The position numbers and the translations under genes were made by a program. From positions 1-41,443 of IMG/VR virus record IMGVR_UViG_3300020202_000142: DNA of 41,443 bases; one strand, given 5' to 3'. This document shows, in pieces, positions 8,460 to 18,732 of the stretch (positions within the stretch are counted from its first letter, which is position 1; every line of letters starts with the position of its first letter). The notes under the pieces are model-generated. The model saw only the letters and a list, made by a program, of their open reading frames with translations. It searched no databases and had not been told where the DNA came from. Source of the stretch: a virus.

Positions 8460-10115
8460 ATGCCTGCTGTCCCTAGATACCCCACAGGTCGCGTTGAAAA
8501 TGCTCCAGTTCCGGGTTTCCGGTCCGGAGCTTTTGCAAATGCCGACTCGTTTGGTGGTGCTCAAGCTGAAGTGCTCGGAAATGTGGCTGCCGGCATGGGG
8601 AAAGCTGGCTATATGCTTTCAAATCGAGCTGTTGAAGAACAGGACCAGCTTAATAAGTCATTGGTTCGTGAGGCTCTGAATCAGGCAAAGATACAAACGC
8701 GCGATTACCTAACGAGTGACGTTTATTTGCGGCAGGGATCGAATGCAATCAATGTCGTTCCAGAGGCCCAAAAGAAGTTTGGCCAGATTCGCGATGGCTT
8801 ACTAAAGAACCTGCAAAACGATGCTCAGAAAGAAATGTTTCGCCAGCTCTACACCGATTTGGAGACGGATCATATCGGTAGCGTGATGACCTTCCAGATG
8901 CGTGAGCGCAAGCAATATGAGCATCAAACGATTTCGGCGGAGAATCAAAACGCAGTCGAGGATGCGGTTCTGAATCGGTCAAATCCGGAGGCGATCAAAA
9001 AAGCGGAGGAAACGATTGCGTTTAATACTGCGTACCAGCATCGCGGCTTCGGTCCAGAAGTTCGAAAAACCGAGGCAACGAAGGGCCTCAGTGTTTTGCA
9101 TAGCAAGATTCTCGAAGCAACAATGATGGAGTCCGCAAGAGCTGGGTTGGCTTACCTCGAAAAGAATAAATCTAAGTTTTTGCCTACGGATTACCTGAAG
9201 TATCGGAAGACTTTAGAGCATGAGGTCATGAGCGAAGCGGCAAACGAGATGGCTATCAGCCTTGCGAGCCAACCCGATATGACGGCTGATAAGGCCCGCT
9301 TTGTCATCGATGAGCAAGTTAAAGATGAGAAGCAAGCGGCTCTTGTAATGTCTGGTGTAAAGGCTCGCCTCGCAGAAAAGGAAGCTGCCATGACGCTGCA
9401 GCAAAAACAATTTGTGGAGTCTTCTTGGAAAAGTTTCATTGAAAATCCTTCCCAAGAGATTCCGAAAGCTTTACCGGCGGATGAGCAAATCAAAATGCAG
9501 GAGTACCGGGAAAAAGCTGCAAAGCGAACAATCGGACAGTCTCAAGAAGATTCTTACGGAAAGCTTCTAAGTTTTCCGGCGAATGAATTTGTAAACCTCA
9601 ATCTCTTCGAGCATAGAGCGGAGTTGAGTCAGCATGATTTCAATTATCTATTCAAGCTTCAGGAAAAGATGCGAAAAGGGGGGGATCAAGAGACTGATAA
9701 TTTTAAAGAGGGTCTTCGGTTAGCTAAGGATCAAATGAATTTAATGACCTACTTCGATACGAGTAAGGAACGTGTTGAAGCAGAAGCGGATCGATTAAGA
9801 AACGAAAGGCGGCAACAGGAGTTTCTCGCTGTGTTTTCGAGGCGGCTCCAAAAGCTCCCGGACAATCAGCGTAACGATTATAAGAAAGTTCAGGAGCTTG
9901 TGAGCGAGTTGCTTACAAATGTTGTTTTAAATAATACCGATAACGACTGGATTCCGTTTAACGAAAAGAAAGCGAAGCAATTTGAAATTGAAGCTGGCTC
10001 TGCGAGCGTTCGAACGTATGCCAGCGTTGCTGAAGTCCAAGCGGATTTCAAAGCCGGTAAACTTACACGGGAACAAGCCCGCTCGGAATTGATGAAGCTG
10101 GGCTATAAACCATGA
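8460..10115 (+). CDS. Internal virion protein C-like (ejection protein)
   Basis: This 551-aa, almost fully alpha-helical, Gln/Lys/Glu-rich protein is the second of three ejection genes. The N-terminal RVENAPVPGFRSGAFANADSFGG type motif (residues about 10-33) and the following helical repeats recall gp15-like ejection proteins. It is expected to be packaged in the internal core and exported with the DNA. The 3' end overlaps the giant next gene by ATGA. Function is inferred from position and composition. Confidence 0.75.
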   Translation: MPAVPRYPTGRVENAPVPGFRSGAFANADSFGGAQAEVLGNVAAGMGKAGYMLSNRAVEEQDQLNKSLVREALNQAKIQTRDYLTSDVYLRQGSNAINVVPEAQKKFGQIRDGLLKNLQNDAQKEMFRQLYTDLETDHIGSVMTFQMRERKQYEHQTISAENQNAVEDAVLNRSNPEAIKKAEETIAFNTAYQHRGFGPEVRKTEATKGLSVLHSKILEATMMESARAGLAYLEKNKSKFLPTDYLKYRKTLEHEVMSEAANEMAISLASQPDMTADKARFVIDEQVKDEKQAALVMSGVKARLAEKEAAMTLQQKQFVESSWKSFIENPSQEIPKALPADEQIKMQEYREKAAKRTIGQSQEDSYGKLLSFPANEFVNLNLFEHRAELSQHDFNYLFKLQEKMRKGGDQETDNFKEGLRLAKDQMNLMTYFDTSKERVEAEADRLRNERRQQEFLAVFSRRLQKLPDNQRNDYKKVQELVSELLTNVVLNNTDNDWIPFNEKKAKQFEIEAGSASVRTYASVAEVQADFKAGKLTREQARSELMKLGYKP

Positions 10116-13100
10116 GTGACAATCTAGATTCACTGTTGGACGAATCATCGGCGTCCAAGCAGCCTAGTGATGCGCTGGATAGCATTCTAGATGGCAATGC
10201 TGCCGAGCTTCCTGAGCCGATCAAGCAAAGCGCTTTTGCTCAAGATATTGTTCCTGAGCTGTCTTCTCGCGGCCACCAAGGATTTGATCAGGCCGTTCAA
10301 ATTGCCCGCGGCGATCTGCAATGGGCGCTCAAAACATTTCGTGGCGTCAATCCAGATGTGGCTGCTCGCGTGCAGAAGCTCGCCAGACAAAAAGGCGTGC
10401 CTGTCGGTCTCGTGATTAAAAACCAAGGAGAGTTTGAACAAGCGGATGAAGCTGAAAAACTTTTGCAGTCTCTTCACGAAAAGGATGCTGATGGGAAGTT
10501 TAAATATCCGAACACCGTTAATTGGATTCGGGATCCGATCAATCTAGCGAAGTCTCGGGACGATGTTCAGGCGCTCAAAGAAATCGAGGGTGCAATTCGC
10601 ACTAGGAAAAGCAAGGCTCAGGGAGAATTGGGTCTTGGTGAAGAAATCAGACGCGGTCTCGTTCGCGGAACTTATCAGATTCAATCATCAGTTGGTGGGT
10701 TGGAATCTGCTCTCGCGCGTACAACCGGTCGATCAGACGCGATGGGCAAGTTTATCACCCGAGATGCGCAAAAGGAAATTGAGGCAAATGCTCCAAGCGA
10801 ATCTGTAACACAAGGAGTTTTTCAGCCTGGCAATCCTGCATGGTGGGCGGCCCGTGGTAGCGAGATTGTTCCTCAGATTCTCGGGCAAACTGCTTTGGCT
10901 GTAGGTTCACGCGGCGGGTCCTTAATTCCGTCTATCGCTTCAGCAATGGGTGTCAGTGGATCGCTTATGGCTGGCGATGCCTATAACGAATCTTATGAGG
11001 ATTTACTTAATCGCGGATTGTCACCTGAAGAAGCAAACTCGATTGCGCTTCAGGAAGCGTCAATTGTTGGTGTGATCGGTGGCGGAATCGAAATGATTCC
11101 CGGAAACGAATTTCTGACTGAGAACCCCGCTGTTAAAAAGGTCCTATCTCAAGCGATCAAGAACAGATTTGCGCGTCGCGGCGTAACTGGTTTTGCGGCG
11201 GAAGGACTAGAAGAGTTCGGCCAGGAAGTCGTGACTGACTTGGCTGCTCTTGGCCTGCGTGATGACAGCGAGCGCTTTAAAGACGCCTGGCAACGTTATG
11301 CTGCTTCTTTTGCTCTCGGTGGAGTCGTTGGCGCTGGGATGAATGTTGCTACACCAAAGGCTGATGATTCGGCTCCTAAGCTGAGTTCTGAAGCGGATGC
11401 TGCGCTGCAAGCGAGTCTGAACAAAACCGAAAATCTTAATCAGGAAATTCGGAAAGCAAGCAATGATTTAACGGGCTTGGAGAAGCTGGAGGCGATTTTG
11501 GACAAGTCTGCTTTAGCCAAAAGGGATCCAGATGGCATCGAAGCATTCATTGATCAAAATCTTGTTGCTCAAGGCCAACCTGCGGAAGTGGAAGTTGATG
11601 CTCAGAAGGTCGCTGAAGTGTTTTATCAGGATGCTCAAACGCCAGATCAAATTGAAGAAGCAAAAGCTCAGTTAAATCAATTTGCTCAAGAGGTTCTCAT
11701 TTCTCAAAAGGAGATGGAAGACATCATTCTTTCGGGTGGAACCGTTTCGATTAGTAAAGGCAAGCTCCTTGCAAAGTATCGCGGCACTCCCATGTACGAG
11801 GCTATCAAGAAAAGTGCTCAAGAAACGTTGCAGGGAAAAAAGGAGGAGCTGAGAGATCTGATAAAAGAATCGCAGGATGAGATAAAGAGAGTTCAGCGCG
11901 ACGTGGAGCCAAAGCAGGCTCAAGACATGCGCTCGAAGCTCATGCTTCCAGTAGAGGAAGGTGGCCGAGGCTTTACAGCTCAAGAAGCTGATCTAAGCGT
12001 TAAGTTTTTAATGACTGGTTTGCGAATTGCGGCAACAAAGCGCGGGCAAACGCTTGAGGAGTATTTAGAACAGAATCCAGTTGAATTGAGCATTGGAGAA
12101 GATGGGAAAGCTTTCATTCAACGGAGTGGGCGCTCGCCATTACCTGCTTACGTACCTCCTCCCATCATTGAAGGTTCTGTCCGGGACCGCGATCAATTAA
12201 CTCCGGAAGAGTTGGCTGCGATCGAAGCAGAGCACCAAGGCAAGCGGGCTTTAACGCCGGAAGAACAAAAGATTCTGGAACGTCTGGCGAGACAGGAAGA
12301 AGAGAAGGCGTTGCGTGAGCACGTTAAACAAGGCGCTATTCCATTTCGTGAAGCTCTTAAAAAGAGTGGCGGTCTTCCTTCGGTCAGCGCATTGAAGGGT
12401 GCGAATGATCCACTTTCTGGCGATCTGCGTATAGCTTTAGAAAACAAAAAGATTCCTGGCTTAACGCGAAACGATGCTCCTCCTCTCGATATTGTTCGCA
12501 GCAATCTAGAAGGCCTGGGCTATCGCTTCGATACTCCAGCTGAACTTTTAGATGCTGTGAGCGAGTGGTTGAGAACAGGAAAAGATCCTGAGTTTAGTGG
12601 TTTCAATTCTCCTGACGCTCTTTTTCAGGACAAAAAGGCTCCTCGTGGGGCTGTTGAATTTGTTGGCACAAAGAGAGTTATTCATCTTTTTAAAGACGCT
12701 GACTTTTCTACGTTCCTGCATGAGTCGGCCCATATTTTCTTGAGGGATATGCGAGCGTTGATCGATGCAAGTTTGGCAGACGATCAAGCGATTAAAGATT
12801 ACGAATCTGTCCTCGAGTGGGCGGGGGCTAAAAATGGAGTCGTGACAGAAGAGATTGAGGAAAAGTTTGCCAGCGGGTTTGAGGCATATCTCATGGAAGG
12901 GAAAGCCCCTAGTGTGGATTTGGTTGAAGCTTTTCGCCGATTCAGAAAATGGCTGGTAAATATTTATAGAACCGTTCGAGGATTAAACATCGAGATCAAC
13001 GATGAAATCCGCGGGGTGTTCGATCGCATTCTTGCCTCTGAAGCGGACATCATGGAAGCGCGGGAGTATTACGGCAATCATAAAGACCTTTCGGAATTGG

Positions 13101-16100
13101 TCACTAAAGATGAGAAAGCAAGGGCGAAGATTCGCGCAAAACACCAAAACGCACAGGAGACAAGCGTAGAGGCTTTGATTCAGCAACGGCTTTTTGCCTA
13201 TCAGAAAACTTTGGGCGGGATCAAAGGAATGAAGGATTTGGCAGCCCAGGAAGTGGATGCCGAGCCATTCTATCAGATGCTTTCTAAATCGAGGAAAGAA
13301 AAAATCTCTCTCAATTCAATCAAGGAGAATTACGGAGAAGAGACAGCAAGTATCATCCAGGAAAAATTCTTCGATTACGTGAGCGAAAAAGGAAAGCTCA
13401 CGGTTGAACAGCTGGCTCTAGATCATGAGTTTGAAAGTCCTGAAGCCCTGATTGAAGCTCTGACATCTCAACCATCGAGGGATCAGGCAATTCGAGATAG
13501 ACTGAACGCGATCTTAAAAGCGAAAGAAGCTGAGATTGCCAATGAAGTACAGGGAATAACGAAAGCTGATGAGGCTACGCATACAGATGAAACTCTGGCG
13601 GCTCTGGCTGCCGAGGCTCAAGTGCTGCAAGAAGAAGTGGAGAAGCGCAAAGTTCTTCGGGCTGCCCAATTAACGGATAAAGTTTATAGAGATCTAGCGC
13701 GGGAAGAACTTGCGAAGATGGAAGTGGGCCGGGCCGCTCGCTACGATCTATTTGCAAAAGCTGAAGCACGTCACGCTCGTCGAGTGATCCGGTTTTTACG
13801 AGAGAAGAAAATGGCTGAAACGCTGGAAGCTCGAAAGCTGCAACTCTTCAATCATGCAATGGTGCAAGAATCGATTCGCTTCCGAAGCGAGTTAGTCAAG
13901 ATTCAGAATCGTTATGCTCCGAAGAAGTTAGATTCAACTCTCAAGGGGGTTGAAGATGCCTTTCAAAAGCCAATTATCGAAGCTCTGAACCGATACGGGT
14001 TCACACAACGGCAGAATGAACCTGCCTATGATTTGAACGAGATCAAGGAGCTGGATGAAGATTTGCCCGCTATGATGCCGGGTTTTGTGAAGCGCGGAGA
14101 GAAGCGCGCCGGGATGGTTGAGGTCAATGGCAAGCAGGTGTTCCGTGATTATCGGCAGCTTTTGACGGTCGATGAATTGCGAGACTTGGACGGCTTCGTT
14201 CAGTCTATCATTGCAAGCGGTCGCGATGAAATGCTTTCGCTCATCGAAAAAGATGCGATGAAGTTCAGTGAGTTTCGAGATAAGGCCGTTGAGCGAATCG
14301 GCCAACTTAAAGTTCGTAACGTACCGCAAAAGGGAGACAAGTGGCTTGGCTTCATTCCGAGTTACTTTCCAAGAAAGTTTTGGGATTCGCTTACGGGTAG
14401 CAACATTCATGCTCAATTCATTTTCGAGATCGCTGATAACTTCCAACTCCGAACAACCGGAAAGATGGGGCCGCAAAGAAAATTGTATCAGCTCGTTACC
14501 GAAGCGGACACCAGGCAGCTCGAGCTTGAGAATGGTTTCTACTTAAAGGCGAAGCCTTATTTTGAAGTTTTAACTGAGGCGGCTTTGCGGATCAAAAAGG
14601 AGAAAGGAACTAACTTCGACATCGAGGGATTGCCTCTCCCGGAAAAAGCAAAAGCAATCGGAGAGTCCCGTTGGACGGCTGAGAAAGCAGTCATGGTGAT
14701 GCTCAATACAGGGAACGCCCAAAACTATAAGGCGCTCGAAGATGGTCTTGCGATTACCGAAGACAAGCTCCGTTTGATCTCTCAACTCTTTGAAGAGAAC
14801 GAGATTAAAGCGTTTCAAGGTATTTGGGATTTGATCAATGAATTTCATGCTCCATTGGATGAAGTCCATTTCGCAAGATACAATCGACATATTGGCAAGG
14901 TTCAGCCCAAAGAACGCACCTATATCGTCAAGGGTGGAAAGCAAGTGAAGCTCGCTGGTGGATATTTCCCTCTCATTTATGACAGTCAATTGAGCGATAG
15001 GGCTGCGATTCTTGAGGAAGAAGACATCATGCACAAGCAGGCAGTCATTCGTCCTAACAAACCTGCGGACAGTTTTACAAAAGGCCGCGTAGCAGGAAAG
15101 AAGGATGCCCCCAAGCTGAATCTCAATGTGCTATACCGGCACGTTTCGGAAACAACACGCTACATCACGCATGCGAAAGTCCTACACGACGTAAACAGGT
15201 TAATTAAAGATCCTTCCTGGAAAAGCGTCTTCATTGACAATGTCGGCAACCTGGAATGGAAGAACTTAAAAGATTGGGTTTCAAAAACTGCCAACCCGAA
15301 CATAGCAGCAAATTTTGTTGAGAGCGATGTTTCAACGGGCCTCGAAAAAGCCGTTGAGTTCAATCGTAAGCTTTCAACGTATTTGTTGCTTGGGTTCAAA
15401 ATCAGCTCGGCGGTAGTTCAAAAGACTGGTTTGGTCGTGGCGGGTCGTCGGATTGGATGGCGCTGGATGTATGAAGGATTTAAAGCCTTTGGTGTCACCG
15501 GGCAGCTTACGACTACCATAGGGGTTAAAACGGAAGCATGGGATGAAATAACCAAGCTTTCGAGGTTTATGAGAACCCGCGAAGAAGCCATCGATCGCGA
15601 TGCGTATGAAGCATCTCAGAGCATTAAAAGGGTCGGTGGATGGAGGTTAAAGCTGGGAGATAAAACCTTGACGCTTAAGGATGCTCAAAATTTCGGGTTT
15701 AAGATGATGCAATGGTCTGATCGTGGTGTTGTCGGGCCAACATGGATGGGAGCATTTCAAAAACATCTGCAAACCCAGGCTGATCCCAAGCTGACTCACG
15801 AGGAGCAAATTCAGGAAGCCGTAAAATTTGCGGATACGATCGTTCAGGAAACGCAGCCCACGGGCTTGACTTCTGACCGAAACTGGATTCAGAGAAGTCC
15901 GAATAAGTTTTTGAGAGTGTTTACCATGCTCATGACATGGAGGTTTAAGTATGGCTCCATTCTTTTTGCTGAGCATCGTGCATGGCAGCAAGGAGCGATC
16001 TCAACAAAAGAGTATGTAAACCATCTTGCTCAATCGGTGCTCTTGGCTGTGATTCTTGAAGAATTGATTCGTGGCGCGTTGCGTGCTGAATGGCCTGACT

Positions 16101-16411
16101 GGTTGAATGTTTTAGTAAAGCTTTTTGAGGCTCCAATTTCTTGGATCCCTGTTCTCGGGAATCTTCCTTCAACGCTCTATCGAGGTAAATCCATCGACAG
16201 CATCGACAAAATCACGCCTGCCGGGGCAGCTCTCAAAGAGGTTGGTAAGGAGCTATATAATGCGAAGAAAGCTTTAGAAAAAGAAGAAGGTGCGTGGAAA
16301 GAAGTCATTTGGTCTGGCGCTCGAGCTGCTTCTGTGGCTTCTGGTGTCCCTGTTGGAAATGCGGCCAAGGATATTAATCGATTTGTCGAAAACGCTTCAG
16401 AAGAAGAATAA
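10112..16411 (+). CDS. Giant internal virion protein D-like with zincin motif
   Basis: At 2,099 aa this is the largest gene and the third ejection protein. Residues 870-874 are HESAH, an HExxH zinc-protease signature, followed by EKFASGFEAYLMEGKAPS, a pattern seen next to zincin domains in phage polyvalent proteins. Long coiled coils follow (residues about 1000-1300). The C-terminal region (about 1780-2090) has hydrophobic stretches and the segment WIPVLGNLPSTLYRGKS, like the C-termini of large podoviral ejection proteins. No lysozyme or transglycosylase motif was recognised. The likely role is envelope penetration and DNA transfer, with processing or attack on a host protein by the zincin. 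The fourth late box begins right after its stop. Confidence 0.82.
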   Translation: MSDNLDSLLDESSASKQPSDALDSILDGNAAELPEPIKQSAFAQDIVPELSSRGHQGFDQAVQIARGDLQWALKTFRGVNPDVAARVQKLARQKGVPVGLVIKNQGEFEQADEAEKLLQSLHEKDADGKFKYPNTVNWIRDPINLAKSRDDVQALKEIEGAIRTRKSKAQGELGLGEEIRRGLVRGTYQIQSSVGGLESALARTTGRSDAMGKFITRDAQKEIEANAPSESVTQGVFQPGNPAWWAARGSEIVPQILGQTALAVGSRGGSLIPSIASAMGVSGSLMAGDAYNESYEDLLNRGLSPEEANSIALQEASIVGVIGGGIEMIPGNEFLTENPAVKKVLSQAIKNRFARRGVTGFAAEGLEEFGQEVVTDLAALGLRDDSERFKDAWQRYAASFALGGVVGAGMNVATPKADDSAPKLSSEADAALQASLNKTENLNQEIRKASNDLTGLEKLEAILDKSALAKRDPDGIEAFIDQNLVAQGQPAEVEVDAQKVAEVFYQDAQTPDQIEEAKAQLNQFAQEVLISQKEMEDIILSGGTVSISKGKLLAKYRGTPMYEAIKKSAQETLQGKKEELRDLIKESQDEIKRVQRDVEPKQAQDMRSKLMLPVEEGGRGFTAQEADLSVKFLMTGLRIAATKRGQTLEEYLEQNPVELSIGEDGKAFIQRSGRSPLPAYVPPPIIEGSVRDRDQLTPEELAAIEAEHQGKRALTPEEQKILERLARQEEEKALREHVKQGAIPFREALKKSGGLPSVSALKGANDPLSGDLRIALENKKIPGLTRNDAPPLDIVRSNLEGLGYRFDTPAELLDAVSEWLRTGKDPEFSGFNSPDALFQDKKAPRGAVEFVGTKRVIHLFKDADFSTFLHESAHIFLRDMRALIDASLADDQAIKDYESVLEWAGAKNGVVTEEIEEKFASGFEAYLMEGKAPSVDLVEAFRRFRKWLVNIYRTVRGLNIEINDEIRGVFDRILASEADIMEAREYYGNHKDLSELVTKDEKARAKIRAKHQNAQETSVEALIQQRLFAYQKTLGGIKGMKDLAAQEVDAEPFYQMLSKSRKEKISLNSIKENYGEETASIIQEKFFDYVSEKGKLTVEQLALDHEFESPEALIEALTSQPSRDQAIRDRLNAILKAKEAEIANEVQGITKADEATHTDETLAALAAEAQVLQEEVEKRKVLRAAQLTDKVYRDLAREELAKMEVGRAARYDLFAKAEARHARRVIRFLREKKMAETLEARKLQLFNHAMVQESIRFRSELVKIQNRYAPKKLDSTLKGVEDAFQKPIIEALNRYGFTQRQNEPAYDLNEIKELDEDLPAMMPGFVKRGEKRAGMVEVNGKQVFRDYRQLLTVDELRDLDGFVQSIIASGRDEMLSLIEKDAMKFSEFRDKAVERIGQLKVRNVPQKGDKWLGFIPSYFPRKFWDSLTGSNIHAQFIFEIADNFQLRTTGKMGPQRKLYQLVTEADTRQLELENGFYLKAKPYFEVLTEAALRIKKEKGTNFDIEGLPLPEKAKAIGESRWTAEKAVMVMLNTGNAQNYKALEDGLAITEDKLRLISQLFEENEIKAFQGIWDLINEFHAPLDEVHFARYNRHIGKVQPKERTYIVKGGKQVKLAGGYFPLIYDSQLSDRAAILEEEDIMHKQAVIRPNKPADSFTKGRVAGKKDAPKLNLNVLYRHVSETTRYITHAKVLHDVNRLIKDPSWKSVFIDNVGNLEWKNLKDWVSKTANPNIAANFVESDVSTGLEKAVEFNRKLSTYLLLGFKISSAVVQKTGLVVAGRRIGWRWMYEGFKAFGVTGQLTTTIGVKTEAWDEITKLSRFMRTREEAIDRDAYEASQSIKRVGGWRLKLGDKTLTLKDAQNFGFKMMQWSDRGVVGPTWMGAFQKHLQTQADPKLTHEEQIQEAVKFADTIVQETQPTGLTSDRNWIQRSPNKFLRVFTMLMTWRFKYGSILFAEHRAWQQGAISTKEYVNHLAQSVLLAVILEELIRGALRAEWPDWLNVLVKLFEAPISWIPVLGNLPSTLYRGKSIDSIDKITPAGAALKEVGKELYNAKKALEKEEGAWKEVIWSGARAASVASGVPVGNAAKDINRFVENASEEE

Positions 16412-16447
16412 GTCGGGAATGAGGTGGGGTTTAGCTCGGTTTAGTAT
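16412..16447 (+). promoter_or_regulatory. Putative late promoter P4, before the tail fibre
   Basis: GTCGGGAATGAGGTG at 16412-16426, then 15 nt, then TAGTAT (16442-16447). It lies in the 42-nt gap after the giant ejection gene. With a usual start 6-8 nt after the -10, the transcript would begin at about the GTG of the fibre gene (16454), so the fibre mRNA may be leaderless or nearly so. Confidence 0.65.
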
Positions 16448-16453
16448 GGCATC

Positions 16454-18397
16454 GTGGTCGAAACCGAAAATCCGCATCCCCAGTATACCGGCAACGGCGT
16501 TGTCACTCAGTTCGCCTATAATTGGCCGATAACAGACAAAACCCACATCAAGGTTACCAAGAAGGTTTCAGGGGTTGAAAGTGTTTTGGTAGTCGATGTC
16601 GATTACTCAGTTCAGGGAGTAGGAAATCGTGACTCAAACACTTGGAAAATCACTTGCCCGATCTCTGGTAGCCCACATGACAGCACTGTTCACCTAACGC
16701 TTACTCCGAATTTACCATATAAGCAGAAGACCAATTTTAGAAATCAAGGCGGTTTTGCTCCTGAGACGCATGAGAGTGCTTTTGATTATCGTGCTGTTGT
16801 AGAGCAACAGCTTAAAGAAGTTACCGATCGATGTCTTAAGGCTCCCGTTTCCGATACGAGCCCAACAACCGAACTTTCAACTGCGTCAAGTCGCGCGAAC
16901 AAAATGTTTGGCTTTGATGCTAGCGGGAACCCTAAATATGTAGCAGACGCTTCTGATTCGGCAGTTGCGGCGGCAGCAAGTGCAACCTTGGCCCAAAATT
17001 GGGCGATCAAAACAGACGGCTACGTTTCCGGAACGGATAATTCTTCTAAATCTTGGGCAATTGGTGGAACTGGAAATGGTCAGCCATCAGCGGGCGATGC
17101 TAAATCGTGGGCCACGAAGACGAGTGGAAACGTCAATGGGTCAGAATTTTCTGCCAAAGAATACGCTCAAGGGTCTCAAGCTTCGACAGGTGGAAGCGCT
17201 AAAAATTGGGCGCAACAAACTGGAGCTGATGTCACTGGAGCGAGTGCAAATAGTCGAAGTGCTAAATCTTGGGCTCAAGAAGTTATTACTGGCGCGACAC
17301 TTGGAGGATCCGCAAAGGATTGGGCTCAAACTACTGGCGGCACGGTTAACGGCACTGAGTTCAGCGCGAAAGAATATGCAGTTGGTACTTCCGTGACGGC
17401 TGGCTCGGCTAAGGACTGGGCAACGAAAACTTCTTCAACTGTAATCACAGGTGAGTATTCGGCGAAGGAATGGGCTCGCGGAACTCAGACGCGTGGAGCT
17501 GCAAATGGTGGATCTGCCAAAGACTGGGCAAACTACACCGGCGGGACGGTGGACAATGCAGAGTACTCGGCGAAAAAATATGCTCAAGATGCGGCGGCAA
17601 GCGCGGCTTCTTTTCCTAGCACTCCATTTTCTATTGCTAACGGAGGAACGGGTCAAACGACCGCAACGGCAGCTTTCGACGCCTTAGCTCCTACTACGAC
17701 TCGCGGAGATATTATTTATCGCGGAGCCTCTAACAATCAGCGCCTTGCCAAAGGATCTACTGGTCAGGTTCTCGTTCAAGGAGCTAATGATCCCGCATGG
17801 TCTGCGGTTGCTGCGGCCCTCGGGTTAACTACTCAAGGCGATCTTCTTTATTACGATGGTTCTGCTTTACAGCGCTTACCGAAGGGAACATCCCTTCAGC
17901 AATTGAGGATGAACTCAGGAGCAACGGCTCCTGAATGGGCGACTGTTTCTACTAATAATGATTTGATTGTAATAGAAGATCAAAAATCTTCTGGAACCGC
18001 TGGTGGAACTTTTACAAGCGGTGCTTGGCAAACCCGGGATCTTAACACTGAAGTGGTTGATACTGGAAACAATGCTTCGGTTGCTTCAAATCAGATTACA
18101 TTAGCAGCTGGCACGTATCGTTGCATTATCCGTGCTCCGGGTGGCGTGGACTTTCATCAAGCTCGTTTGTACAACGTTACTGATTCGGCTGTTCTGCTTT
18201 TAGGCTCTAACGGGGATTCTCGTTCGGGCGGCGACGCTTCAAGCGACTCCATTATTATGGGGAGATTTACGCTCGCAACTTCAAAAGTTTTAGAAGTTCA
18301 GCATCGGTGCAATAGCACCGTCGCGACTTATGGTTTTGGATTTCCTACTTCGTGGGGAACTGAAGTCTATACCACAGCAATGTTCTGGAAGGAATAA
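16454..18397 (+). CDS. Tail fibre protein
   Basis: This 647-aa receptor-binding fibre has a GTG start. The N-terminal region (residues 1 to about 125, with NGVVTQFAYNWPI, then FDYRAVVEQQLKEVTDR) matches T7-like fibre attachment domains. Residues about 165-385 hold tandem SAKDWA/SAKEYA-type repeats separated by Thr/Gly segments, as in trimeric fibre shafts. Next come two GDxxY...LxKGxxxQxL repeats near residues 420-490 and a beta-rich head, presumably the host-binding tip. No ribosome-binding site is visible, and a late promoter box lies just upstream. Confidence 0.88.
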   Translation: MVETENPHPQYTGNGVVTQFAYNWPITDKTHIKVTKKVSGVESVLVVDVDYSVQGVGNRDSNTWKITCPISGSPHDSTVHLTLTPNLPYKQKTNFRNQGGFAPETHESAFDYRAVVEQQLKEVTDRCLKAPVSDTSPTTELSTASSRANKMFGFDASGNPKYVADASDSAVAAAASATLAQNWAIKTDGYVSGTDNSSKSWAIGGTGNGQPSAGDAKSWATKTSGNVNGSEFSAKEYAQGSQASTGGSAKNWAQQTGADVTGASANSRSAKSWAQEVITGATLGGSAKDWAQTTGGTVNGTEFSAKEYAVGTSVTAGSAKDWATKTSSTVITGEYSAKEWARGTQTRGAANGGSAKDWANYTGGTVDNAEYSAKKYAQDAAASAASFPSTPFSIANGGTGQTTATAAFDALAPTTTRGDIIYRGASNNQRLAKGSTGQVLVQGANDPAWSAVAAALGLTTQGDLLYYDGSALQRLPKGTSLQQLRMNSGATAPEWATVSTNNDLIVIEDQKSSGTAGGTFTSGAWQTRDLNTEVVDTGNNASVASNQITLAAGTYRCIIRAPGGVDFHQARLYNVTDSAVLLLGSNGDSRSGGDASSDSIIMGRFTLATSKVLEVQHRCNSTVATYGFGFPTSWGTEVYTTAMFWKE

Positions 18398-18400
18398 TCC

Positions 18401-18727
18401 ATGATGCCTTTACGTGATGTCGTTGAAAAAATGTTTCCTGGGGAAAATGTCTCTCCTGATTTTTCTTCTTATCAAGCAATGGTTGCAAAATGGAGAGGCT
18501 CTAAGCCTGCTCCGAGTGAAGCGGAAATTGAATCGAAGCGAACAGAATATTCGGCTGAATATCAAAAGACACTACGAGACGCTGCCAGGAGAAAGCGCTA
18601 CAACGAACTTGGTGTAACTGTCGAGGCTTTGGTCATAGCCAAAATCGAAAAAGACGAAGAAGGCCGTCCGCAAGAACTTCAGCGCCTCATGACTCTTCGC
18701 CAACAAGTGAAATCCGAAATCCCATAA
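18401..18727 (+). CDS. Small fibre-associated protein, possible assembly chaperone
   Basis: This 108-aa helical, charged protein starts 3 nt after the fibre stop, with AAGGA upstream. It has a central SKPAPSEAEIESKR pattern and a C-terminal helix ending VKSEIP. The position and the PSEAEI segment fit small tail or fibre assembly chaperones encoded after fibres, but no family is certain. Confidence 0.7.
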   Translation: MMPLRDVVEKMFPGENVSPDFSSYQAMVAKWRGSKPAPSEAEIESKRTEYSAEYQKTLRDAARRKRYNELGVTVEALVIAKIEKDEEGRPQELQRLMTLRQQVKSEIP

Positions 18728-18732
18728 CTTTT

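Noticed and set aside
13934-14476. A 180-codon reverse frame inside the giant ejection gene
   Set aside because: It is fully antisense to a well-supported gene with no ribosome-binding site or family match; long genes often produce such shadows.
17010-17610. CRISPR-like or other DNA repeat array
   Set aside because: The periodic pattern comes from the coding repeats of the fibre shaft (SAKDWA/SAKEYA) and varies at the DNA level.
16454-18397. A diversity-generating retroelement targeting the fibre, as in BPP-1
   Set aside because: Despite BPP-1-like capsid genes, no reverse transcriptase gene and no template repeat matching the fibre C-terminus were seen.
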